From: Spirochaetales bacterium
GTDB lineage: Bacteria; Spirochaetota; Spirochaetia; SPDA01
NCBI GenBank assembly: GCA_004525155.1
Contig: SPDA01000121.1
Location: 1 to 6,256 of the forward strand
Length of the DNA stretch: 6,256 bases
Reading direction: 5' to 3'
Under the pieces are notes generated by a model. That model did not search any database and was not told the DNA's origin. It was given only the letters and a program-made list of their open reading frames with translations. The translations under genes were made by a program, and so were the position numbers. Positions 1 to 5,423 of the stretch are shown here, one piece after another; position 1 is the stretch's first letter, and each line of letters begins with the position of its first letter.

Positions 1-573
1 ATCGGTTACGATGAGTTGAAGCATGAAATTATCGAGAAAATCGTGAAGCCCGTTCTGGGGCCCGCAAATCTTCTCGATGATAAAACAAAATATTTCATCA
101 ATCCCACCGGCAGATTTGTCATCGGAGGTCCTCACGGAGATTCCGGACTGACAGGCAGAAAGATTATTGTGGACACTTACGGCGGCATGGGCCGGCACGG
201 CGGCGGCGCTTTCAGCGGCAAGGACCCTTCCAAGGTTGACCGATCAGCTGCTTACATGGCAAGGTATGTTGCAAAGAACATTGTGGCCGCGGATCTCTGC
301 GAAAGGTGCGAAGTGGAAATAGCTTACGCCATCGGCGTTCCTTTTCCCGTATCCGTCATGATAGAAACCTTCGGCACCTCCAAAGTTGATGAGGAAAAGA
401 TAGAAAAAGCTATTGTAAAGGTTTTCGATTTGAGTCCTTCCGGAATCGTTAAGACCCTCGATCTGAAGAAACCGATATACCAGCGGACTGCAACATACGG
501 GCACTTCGGCAGGGAAGAATTCACCTGGGAAAAGACCGACAAGGTTGAGGCGCTTTTAAAGGAACTCAAGTAA
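1..573 (+). CDS. metK: S-adenosylmethionine synthetase (methionine adenosyltransferase), C-terminal part
   Basis: This enzyme makes S-adenosylmethionine from ATP and methionine, releasing phosphate and pyrophosphate; it is a cytoplasmic tetramer and the cell's methyl donor source. The reading frame is open from base 1 and its 5' end lies outside the window; 190 residues are visible against about 385-400 for the family. The TTG at 16 is an internal codon, not a start. Visible hallmarks are [13 protein letters not shown] (substrate and phosphate contacts), [18 protein letters not shown] (the second family signature with the catalytic lysine), then [11 protein letters not shown] with its Lys and Asp, [18 protein letters not shown], and the C-terminal [19 protein letters not shown]. 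It aligns without obvious gaps to my memory of E. coli MetK over this half, so identification is very safe. The gene ends in TAA and is followed 8 bases later by a strong hairpin terminator, so it is the last gene of its transcript. Confidence 0.97.
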   Translation: MGYDELKHEIIEKIVKPVLGPANLLDDKTKYFINPTGRFVIGGPHGDSGLTGRKIIVDTYGGMGRHGGGAFSGKDPSKVDRSAAYMARYVAKNIVAADLCERCEVEIAYAIGVPFPVSVMIETFGTSKVDEEKIEKAIVKVFDLSPSGIVKTLDLKKPIYQRTATYGHFGREEFTWEKTDKVEALLKELK

Positions 574-581
574 TATGCAGG

Positions 582-618
582 AAAACCCATCCTTTAAGTA
601 AAATGAAGGATGGGTTTT
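582..618. terminator. Bidirectional intrinsic terminator between metK and tRNA-Val
   Basis: A perfect 13-bp inverted repeat (582-594 pairs with 606-618, core AACCCATCCTT / AAGGATGGGTT) encloses an 11-base loop. On the plus strand it ends in a run of six T (615-620), a classic rho-independent terminator 8 bases after the metK stop. Because the left arm begins with AAAA, the minus-strand RNA also ends in UUUU, so the same hairpin can stop the tRNA-Val transcript arriving from the right. Nothing else lies between the two genes. Confidence 0.93.
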
Positions 619-633
619 TTGTTTTAGGGGGAA

Positions 634-705
634 TGGGCGATACTGGATTTGAACCAGTGACTTCTACCGTGTGAAGGTAGCACTCTTCCACTGAGTTAAT
701 CGCCC
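634..705 (-). tRNA. tRNA-Val, anticodon CAC
   Basis: Read on the minus strand, 72 bases fold into a complete cloverleaf. The acceptor GGGCGAT pairs perfectly with ATCGCCC; the D stem is ACTC/GAGT with loop AGTGGAA; the anticodon stem is CTACC/GGTAG with loop TTCACAC. The variable loop is AAGTC, the T stem ACTGG/CCAGT with loop TTCAAAT, and the discriminator is A. In the anticodon loop, T33 is followed by CAC, which reads GUG, giving valine. The 3' end is followed by TTC rather than CCA, so CCA must be added by nucleotidyltransferase. The gene is solitary, has its own promoter, and is transcribed towards metK, with which it shares a terminator. There are no mismatches in any stem, so it looks functional. 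Confidence 0.96.
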
Positions 706-716
706 CAAGCTGTGAT

Positions 717-746
717 ATTATACAGTAGGCGCTTGTATCGTGTAAA
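717..746 (-). promoter_or_regulatory. Sigma70-type promoter of tRNA-Val
   Basis: On the minus strand, TTTACA (741-746, five of six matches to the -35 consensus) and a perfect TATAAT (717-722) are separated by 18 bases. Initiation about 7 bases after the -10 box would fall near 710, giving a 5-6 base leader before the mature tRNA 5' end at 705. Position and quality fit a strong stable-RNA promoter. There is no obvious GC-rich discriminator, so stringent control cannot be judged from the sequence. Confidence 0.85.
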
Positions 747-854
747 GTATTTTTTATTATTGTAAAAGTATAATAGCAAATTAAGAAAATTGTTGTATAA
801 AAAACCATACTTTTTCTAATTTACGGATTATTCCATCCGGGTTGAAACATTTAA

Positions 855-884
855 TTCCTTATAAACAATAAATATATTTATAAT
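855..884 (+). promoter_or_regulatory. Candidate promoter for the SEC59/VTE5-like kinase gene
   Basis: A perfect TATAAT lies at 879-884 in an AT-rich stretch, which would start RNA near 891 and leave a short leader before the kinase gene. The -35 position at best holds TTCCTT (855-860, 18-base spacer), a poor match. A TTGAAA at 842-847 is too far away for this -10 box. AT richness makes chance matches likely, so this is tentative. The 706-916 intergenic stretch otherwise holds only the tRNA promoter. Confidence 0.4.
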
Positions 885-916
885 TTTTCTCATAGCATAT
901 TTGGCATGAATCCTGC

Positions 917-1582
917 ATGTACACTAAGAGAACATTCCAAAGATTTACAACCATGGGAAAATTATTTTCGAACGTAATTACAGACTATATTTCACGAGCG
1001 CAGAACGCTAAAAAAGAAATCGAAGTAGAGCTTTTGAGAAAGTCCATACATGCTCTCATAGCTTTCGTACCGGTTCTTGCTTCTCTGAACAGCACCTTCA
1101 CTATGGTTCTCCTGGGAACCGGCATAGTTTTATATGCTTTTTCAGAAACCTTGAGGGTAAACGGCAGAAAGGTGGCGGTAATATCCACCCTGACCGTGGC
1201 GGCCTCAAGAGAAAAAGACAGTATGAGCTTTGTTTTAGGTCCTGTTACACTGGTAATTGGCGCCATGGCTGCCCTGCTGTTTTATCCCGAACCGGCTGCC
1301 TCCATTGCCATTTATGCCCTGGCTTTTGGTGACAGCGTTTCGAGTATCTTCGGCAAAGTCTTCGGCAGGGTGAGGATAGCTTTTCTCAACGGAAAAACTC
1401 TGGCCGGAAGTCTGGCCTGTCTAGTTACTGTTTTTGCCGTTACCTACCGCATAACCGGGCTTGCGCAGGCCTCCCTGATTATCGGGCTGGCAGCGGCCCT
1501 TTTCGAGGCAGCTCCCACCGGAGATATGGACAATATTATAATTCCCATCGGTACCGGGTTCTTTGCCTACATGCTTCTTTAA
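917..1582 (+). CDS. Dolichol/phytol kinase-like (SEC59/VTE5 family) integral membrane CTP-dependent kinase
   Basis: This 221-residue polytopic membrane protein resembles the SEC59/DGK1/VTE5 group (COG0170), which phosphorylates lipid alcohols such as dolichol, phytol or diacylglycerol using CTP. Family hallmarks are visible: RKSIH at 41-45 entering the first hydrophobic helix, FSETLR at 75-80, AFGDSVSSIFGKVFGR at 136-151 (Gly-Asp motif), NGKTLAGS at 158-165, and EAAPTGDMDNIIIPIGTG at 197-214 (conserved acidic and Asn residues). About six hydrophobic segments are seen, and the length is normal for the bacterial members. Neither start has a good Shine-Dalgarno site: ATG 917 has none, while ATG 953 (residue 13) has a weak AAAGA 9 bases upstream. 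I give the longer form, but 953 is equally possible because residues 1-12 show nothing conserved. It converges on the next gene 26 bp away with no terminator visible. The lipid substrate cannot be told from sequence. Confidence 0.82.
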   Translation: MYTKRTFQRFTTMGKLFSNVITDYISRAQNAKKEIEVELLRKSIHALIAFVPVLASLNSTFTMVLLGTGIVLYAFSETLRVNGRKVAVISTLTVAASREKDSMSFVLGPVTLVIGAMAALLFYPEPAASIAIYALAFGDSVSSIFGKVFGRVRIAFLNGKTLAGSLACLVTVFAVTYRITGLAQASLIIGLAAALFEAAPTGDMDNIIIPIGTGFFAYMLL

Positions 1583-1608
1583 CATGTGCCCGTGCTGACG
1601 TAACCTTC

Positions 1609-2418
1609 CTATCGCCACATATACAGGGAATGAATCCGGTTGCTGAAAAAGACCGTTCCGAATACCAGGGATATAAAACCCGATATTTCCAGTAAATGGG
1701 AAGAAAAAATACGAAAAGCTTCAGTGCCGGCCAGTAACACAAGTATGGCAAGTCCCAGATAATAATAATCCCGGTTGTTTTTAAAATAGCCTGCAAGAAA
1801 AAAATTGATAAAAGAAAAGAGTTTAAGAACATATAAAACAATATACAATTCTTTTTTATTTCCTACGGCATAAGACAGGGACGTATCCATGGTAGAAGCA
1901 TCCACCGGAAGAGATGCTGCGATAATCACGGATATGAGGAATATCAGGCCGATGAACAAACCGTATTTCTGTGTCCGGATTCCGGTAGGAAAAATTCCGG
2001 CGCAGAACAGACAGCCAAGACCGAAAAATGTGCCGAAAATATCCAGCCTGGTTAGAACAACCCCGTAATAGGAGGGCAGGGAATTGAGAATAAGGAAGAT
2101 CTGGAAACATTTTAGTCCGTTAAAGGACAGGGACAGGGTAAAAAGCATAAAAAAGAACACTTCCGGTGATGTGGTTTTCCTGAAATAGGTTTTGAGTACA
2201 TACCCTGTTACCAGGGAATAAAGTATGTAAGCGCCGCAGGTAATGAGGAGTTCTGCGATGGGTTTTGTACTTTCCGTAATCTGGTAGAGATCATTTAAAA
2301 GGAAAGACCGCGGAAAGCCGGCAACAAGGTAAATGAGAAAAGCTGAAAAAAAGAGAAAAAACAGTGTGACAACCAGCAAAAAACCTATTAGAATTGAATT
2401 ACGCAGCGTCAGTGTCAT
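1609..2418 (-). CDS. Unrecognised integral membrane protein, 7-8 membrane segments
   Basis: The 269-residue product is not one I can name. It is strongly hydrophobic, with helices at roughly 8-33, 53-76, 87-112, 124-144, 151-170, 190-211, 218-238 and 241-260, and very short loops. The layout recalls the sensor-like 7TM membrane regions sometimes fused to histidine kinases or GGDEF domains, but no output domain is attached and that link is only an impression. The most distinctive stretch is around residues 98-147 (SFNGLKCFQ, LPSYYGVVLTRLDIFG, FPTGIR), which looks like a conserved core. The frame extends back to TTG 2454 and ATG 2427, but a near-perfect promoter overlaps both, so ATG 2418 is chosen; it lies at the predicted transcription start, giving a leaderless mRNA. 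If that promoter is not used, ATG 2427 with GGAAA 12 bases upstream is the alternative. Stop is TAG at 1609-1611. Confidence 0.72.
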   Translation of the reverse strand: MTLTLRNSILIGFLLVVTLFFLFFSAFLIYLVAGFPRSFLLNDLYQITESTKPIAELLITCGAYILYSLVTGYVLKTYFRKTTSPEVFFFMLFTLSLSFNGLKCFQIFLILNSLPSYYGVVLTRLDIFGTFFGLGCLFCAGIFPTGIRTQKYGLFIGLIFLISVIIAASLPVDASTMDTSLSYAVGNKKELYIVLYVLKLFSFINFFLAGYFKNNRDYYYLGLAILVLLAGTEAFRIFSSHLLEISGFISLVFGTVFFSNRIHSLYMWR

Positions 2419-2425
2419 CAACAGC

Positions 2426-2454
2426 ATTATATGAATATGGTTTCCGCTGGTCAA
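2426..2454 (-). promoter_or_regulatory. Strong sigma70-type promoter for the 7-8 TM membrane protein gene
   Basis: On the minus strand, TTGACC (2449-2454, five of six) and a perfect TATAAT (2426-2431) are spaced by the ideal 17 bases. This is the best-scoring promoter by eye in the window. Initiation should fall at about 2418-2420, exactly where an in-frame ATG begins. It sits in the 102-bp divergent region shared with the secreted-protein gene starting at 2521. Confidence 0.8.
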
Positions 2455-2520
2455 AGGCGTAGATGAGATTTTCCTATAGTTATCATGAAATAGTTCGATA
2501 TTTATGAAGAGAGGGAGAAA

Positions 2521-3204
2521 ATGAAGAAGAGTATCTTTCTTTTTTTACTGTTATTGCTGCCGTTTTTATTATTTGCGGGAGACATAGCTGCTTTTGTAAA
2601 TTTGGGATTTTCAAATGATGCCCGCTTTTTCATGTTCGCACAGTACGGCATAAACAGCAAAGATTATCCCTATGCGGAAATTTATACGGTCGATGTCCGG
2701 CAGAACAAGTTCACTCAGGACGGGGTAAAGAAGGCAGAATTCAAGGTGCCTGTGGAAACTACACAGGACGGAAGCGGCGCCTTATATTCCATCATGAAAG
2801 AGATTTCTCCTCTCAGCATGAAATACGATATAAACCATTTAAAAACAGGCAGGATTCTATACATTCTGCTTAACGGCGAGGAACCAAAACAGAAGCTTCA
2901 GTTCAGGGATTTCAATCTGGGGAATCAGTATTCCATAGAACTGAACCAGTCAGTCTTCAGCAGTAAAACGGAAACCAGTTCCGCCTTTCATATAACTATG
3001 GCTATCGAGAAACAGAATGCACAGAAAAAGACCTATACCGTCGGGCTGCCTGACTTTAAGAGGAAAGATGTGAAATCCTATAAAATACGGCAGATAATTA
3101 TAGGGCCCGATGAAAAAAGTCTGATTTTTATAGTGGAAAAAGAAGAACTGGCCCAGGCGGGCAATAATATCCGCTACATGGTGGAAACGGTTTTTCTGCA
3201 ATAA
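2521..3204 (+). CDS. Secreted DUF2259-like protein
   Basis: The product is 227 residues. It begins with a clear Sec signal peptide: MKK, then a Leu/Phe-rich core to about residue 17, with likely cleavage after Ala19 (LFA/GD). There is no lipobox cysteine, so the mature protein is probably periplasmic or exported and not a lipoprotein. Just after the signal, FVNLGFSNDARFFMFAQYG followed by YPYAEIYTVDV matches my recollection of DUF2259, a family of predicted secreted proteins of unknown function whose start resembles one beta-propeller-type blade (GFSxDxRxF). A second stretch near the C-terminus, IIIGPDEKSLIFIVEKEE, has the same 'displayed data plus beta strand' look. The start is secure: GAGGGAG lies just upstream of ATG 2521. 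No promoter is obvious in 2455-2520, and there is no hairpin after the stop before the proS promoter. Function unknown; family call moderately sure. Confidence 0.8.
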   Translation: MKKSIFLFLLLLLPFLLFAGDIAAFVNLGFSNDARFFMFAQYGINSKDYPYAEIYTVDVRQNKFTQDGVKKAEFKVPVETTQDGSGALYSIMKEISPLSMKYDINHLKTGRILYILLNGEEPKQKLQFRDFNLGNQYSIELNQSVFSSKTETSSAFHITMAIEKQNAQKKTYTVGLPDFKRKDVKSYKIRQIIIGPDEKSLIFIVEKEELAQAGNNIRYMVETVFLQ

Positions 3205-3230
3205 CCTTTCTTCCGCACGCCCCGGTTTTC

Positions 3231-3260
3231 TTGACAATCAATAATTCTTTATATTACTAT
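3231..3260 (+). promoter_or_regulatory. Sigma70-type promoter of proS
   Basis: A perfect TTGACA (3231-3236) is followed after 18 bases by TACTAT (3255-3260), a fair -10 box. An alternative -10, TATATT at 3250-3255, is closer to consensus but only 13 bases away, which is too short. Predicted initiation near 3267 leaves a leader of about 17 bases that contains the GAGGA ribosome-binding site (3275-3279). No T-box, attenuator or other leader control fits in so short a leader, so proS appears to be expressed constitutively. Confidence 0.7.
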
Positions 3261-3283
3261 TACGGCTCCAAACCGAGGAATAT

Positions 3284-4714
3284 ATGGCAGAAAAAATTAC
3301 ATCCCGAAGTGATAACTATTCTCAATGGTATATTGATATCATACTGCAGGCAAAACTCGCGGATTATTCTCCGGTTAAGGGGTGCATGGTCATACGGCCC
3401 CGTGGGTACGCGATCTGGGAGAAAATACAGGCAGTCCTTGACGGTATGTTCAAGGATACCGGTCATGTTAACGCCTATTTTCCCCTTTTAATCCCCGAAA
3501 GTTTTCTTAAAAAGGAAGCGGAACATATTGAGGGTTTTTCCCCGGAACTGGCTGTTGTTACCCATGCCGGGGGAGAACTGCTCGAGGAACCCCTTATACT
3601 GCGTCCCACGTCGGAAACCATTATCTGGAGCATGTACAAGCGCTGGATTCAGTCCTACAGGGATCTTCCGATACTGATAAATCAGTGGGCCAATGTTCTC
3701 CGCTGGGAAAAAAGAACGAGACTTTTTCTAAGGACCACGGAATTCTTATGGCAGGAAGGCCATACGGCCCATGAGACAAAAGAAGAAGCCCTCGCTGAAA
3801 CTCTCAAAATGCTCGGTGTCTACAAGCAGTTTGCGGAGGAATACATGGCCCTTCCGGTTCTCGCTGGAATCAAAAGCGAAAGCGAAAAATTTGCGGGCGC
3901 CGTGGATACCTACGCCATCGAGGCCATGATGCAGGACAAAAAAGCCCTCCAGGCGGGAACCTCCCACTTTCTGGGGCAGAATTTCGCGAAAGCCTTTGAT
4001 GTTACCTTTCAGACCAGAAACGGCAGCCTGGAGCCTGTATGGGCCTCCTCCTGGGGAGTTTCAACAAGATTGGTCGGGGCCCTTATCATGGCCCATTCCG
4101 ATGATAACGGACTCGTATTGCCCCCCAGACTGGCGCCTACGGAGGTCGTTGTCATACCCATCTACAAAAACGAGAATAAAACAGACGTGCTCAACTATGC
4201 AGGCGGAATACACGAAAAATTGAAGGCCCGTTTCAGGACCGTGTTTGACGATGATGATCAGAACTCTCCCGGCTGGAAATTCACGGAATGGGAAATGCTG
4301 GGTGTTCCTGTCCGTGTTGAAATCGGACCCAAGGATATGGCGAACGGAAATGTCATGCTTGTGAGAAGGGATACCAGGGAAAAGAAAAGCGTTAAAGCGG
4401 AACAGGCGGAGGCGGTCATTCAGGACCTTCTGACGGATATTCACCGTAACCTGTACAACAAGGCCCTCAAATTCAGAAACGATAACACCAGCGACATTGC
4501 TTCGTATAAGGATTTTACGGACTTTTTCGAGAAAGACAGCGGTTTTGCCGTTGCAGCCTGGTGCGGTTCCAGGGAGTGCGAGGCAAAAGTGAAGGAGGAG
4601 ACAAAGGCAACCATACGCATAGTGCCGGAAACGGATCCTTCCACCCTTACAAAGGGATGCGTGGTCTGCGGCAGCAAGGCGCAGGCTCTGCCGGTTTTTG
4701 CAAAATCCTATTGA
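3284..4714 (+). CDS. proS: Prolyl-tRNA synthetase, archaeal/eukaryote-type (ProS type 3)
   Basis: This cytoplasmic class II enzyme charges tRNA-Pro with proline. The 476-residue length and layout are those of the short archaeal/eukaryotic form, which lacks the inserted editing domain of the approximately 570-residue bacterial form. The N-terminal part [19 protein letters not shown] and [17 protein letters not shown] are typical. Motif 2 is [25 protein letters not shown]; motif 3 is [33 protein letters not shown] with its Arg; the anticodon-binding domain follows from about residue 285. The C-terminal domain keeps four cysteines (427, 432, 459, 462; WCGSREC and CVVC) as a probable zinc site, and ends in the family's usual terminal Tyr (FAKSY). 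The start is secure, with GAGGA 4 bases before ATG 3284 and a good promoter upstream. The promoter of the next gene lies partly within the last codons. No damaged motif is seen. Confidence 0.96.
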   Translation: MAEKITSRSDNYSQWYIDIILQAKLADYSPVKGCMVIRPRGYAIWEKIQAVLDGMFKDTGHVNAYFPLLIPESFLKKEAEHIEGFSPELAVVTHAGGELLEEPLILRPTSETIIWSMYKRWIQSYRDLPILINQWANVLRWEKRTRLFLRTTEFLWQEGHTAHETKEEALAETLKMLGVYKQFAEEYMALPVLAGIKSESEKFAGAVDTYAIEAMMQDKKALQAGTSHFLGQNFAKAFDVTFQTRNGSLEPVWASSWGVSTRLVGALIMAHSDDNGLVLPPRLAPTEVVVIPIYKNENKTDVLNYAGGIHEKLKARFRTVFDDDDQNSPGWKFTEWEMLGVPVRVEIGPKDMANGNVMLVRRDTREKKSVKAEQAEAVIQDLLTDIHRNLYNKALKFRNDNTSDIASYKDFTDFFEKDSGFAVAAWCGSRECEAKVKEETKATIRIVPETDPSTLTKGCVVCGSKAQALPVFAKSY

Positions 4715-4726
4715 TTGTGGTATAAT
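4698..4726 (+). promoter_or_regulatory. Extended -10 promoter of the exported-protein gene, inside the end of proS
   Basis: TTGCAA (4698-4703, four of six) lies in the last codons of proS, 17 bases before a perfect TATAAT (4721-4726), which is itself preceded by TGG, an extended -10 TGn motif. Initiation would fall at about 4732-4734, only 3-5 bases before the ATG at 4737. There is no Shine-Dalgarno sequence in between. Confidence 0.7.
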
Positions 4727-4736
4727 ACCCTACACG

Positions 4737-5423
4737 ATGGATCATAAAAGGCAGACCATATTTTTTATTCTTCTTTTTCTATTGGCGGGTTTTCCTGTAT
4801 TTTCTATCGATGTAGCCGAGATTCAGGTTTTCGGCGGATTGTATTGGCAGGGAAGCGCTGATCAGGGAGGCGCTCCCAGCCCTCTCCTCTCTGTTTGGGG
4901 AGCGGAGGTTCCAATAAACCTTACTCCCCTCATTTCTTTAAATCCTTCCCTGTCGTTCCCGACTCCCCAGGATTACACCCTCACCTCGGCGGGATTGGCC
5001 GTACCGACGGAAATTGAAACGGCGGATGCGGTAACAGTTTTACAGCTTACTCTGGATGCAAAACTCGCCTTCAATTTCAACCTGACCAGGCAGCTCGTTC
5101 TTTCACCCTTCTTTTCTCCGGCTTTCATCTTTTATATTCCGACCTTCGGCTACGGTCGGGGGAAGGCGGGTTATACCGATCCTGTTTCCGGCGAAACGGT
5201 TACCTTTAGAAGCGACCTTATGACGAGCATGTACAGTTTCTTCAGGAGCTTCAGACCCTCCGTCGGCGGCAATTTTGTATGGCGCTTCGGGGACAGTCTC
5301 GGTTTCTATTCCTGTCTCGCTGCATATTTCCCCGTGTTTCATGCCTGGGACGATCTTCAGATTCCGTTTTACGATCAGTTCCTGATAACCTTGAGATTGG
5401 GAATTTCTATCTACCTCAAATAA
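4737..5423 (+). CDS. Exported protein, possible outer-membrane beta-barrel
   Basis: I do not recognise this 228-residue protein as a named family. It starts with a Sec signal peptide (MDHKRQ, hydrophobic 8-21, likely cut after VFS at 23). The mature part is rich in Gly, Phe, Tyr, Ser and Pro. It alternates polar and apolar residues in stretches such as VFGGLYWQGSAD, LTLDAKLAFNFNLTRQLVLSPFF, VGGNFVWRFGDSLGFYSCLAAYF and QFLITLRLGISIYL, as expected of amphipathic beta strands in a small outer-membrane barrel. The chain ends in Lys after Tyr-Leu, not the classic terminal Phe, which weakens but does not exclude a BamA-assembled barrel. The frame runs back to a TTG at 4698 inside proS, but ATG 4737 places the signal peptide correctly and is downstream of the promoter. 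Its stop overlaps the 3' end of the convergent transporter gene. Confidence 0.72.
   Translation: MDHKRQTIFFILLFLLAGFPVFSIDVAEIQVFGGLYWQGSADQGGAPSPLLSVWGAEVPINLTPLISLNPSLSFPTPQDYTLTSAGLAVPTEIETADAVTVLQLTLDAKLAFNFNLTRQLVLSPFFSPAFIFYIPTFGYGRGKAGYTDPVSGETVTFRSDLMTSMYSFFRSFRPSVGGNFVWRFGDSLGFYSCLAAYFPVFHAWDDLQIPFYDQFLITLRLGISIYLK

Noticed and set aside
566..808. 80-codon minus-strand open frame over the tRNA region
   Set aside because: It runs through the tRNA-Val gene and its promoter, so it is a translation of non-coding sequence.
824..839. Small inverted repeat CGGAT / ATCCG with a 6-base loop upstream of the kinase gene
   Set aside because: Only 5 bp with no extension and no following T-run; easily chance. 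It is neither a terminator nor a recognisable operator.
842..865. TTGAAA followed by TATAAA as a forward promoter
   Set aside because: The spacer is only 12 bases, too short for sigma70; the TATAAT at 879-884 is a better candidate.
1583..1608. Possible terminator between the converging kinase and membrane-protein genes
   Set aside because: The 26-bp gap shows no stable hairpin or T-run; termination is not explained by the visible sequence.
2461..2510. Forward promoter for the DUF2259-like gene (TATAGT 2475-2480 or TATCAT 2481-2486)
   Set aside because: Neither -10-like box has an acceptable -35 box at 16-18 bases; a promoter is expected here, but I cannot point to it.
3746..4444. Open frames on the minus strand and in another plus frame inside proS
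   Set aside because: They are shadows of a gene with a full set of conserved motifs; no independent ribosome-binding site or domain was seen.
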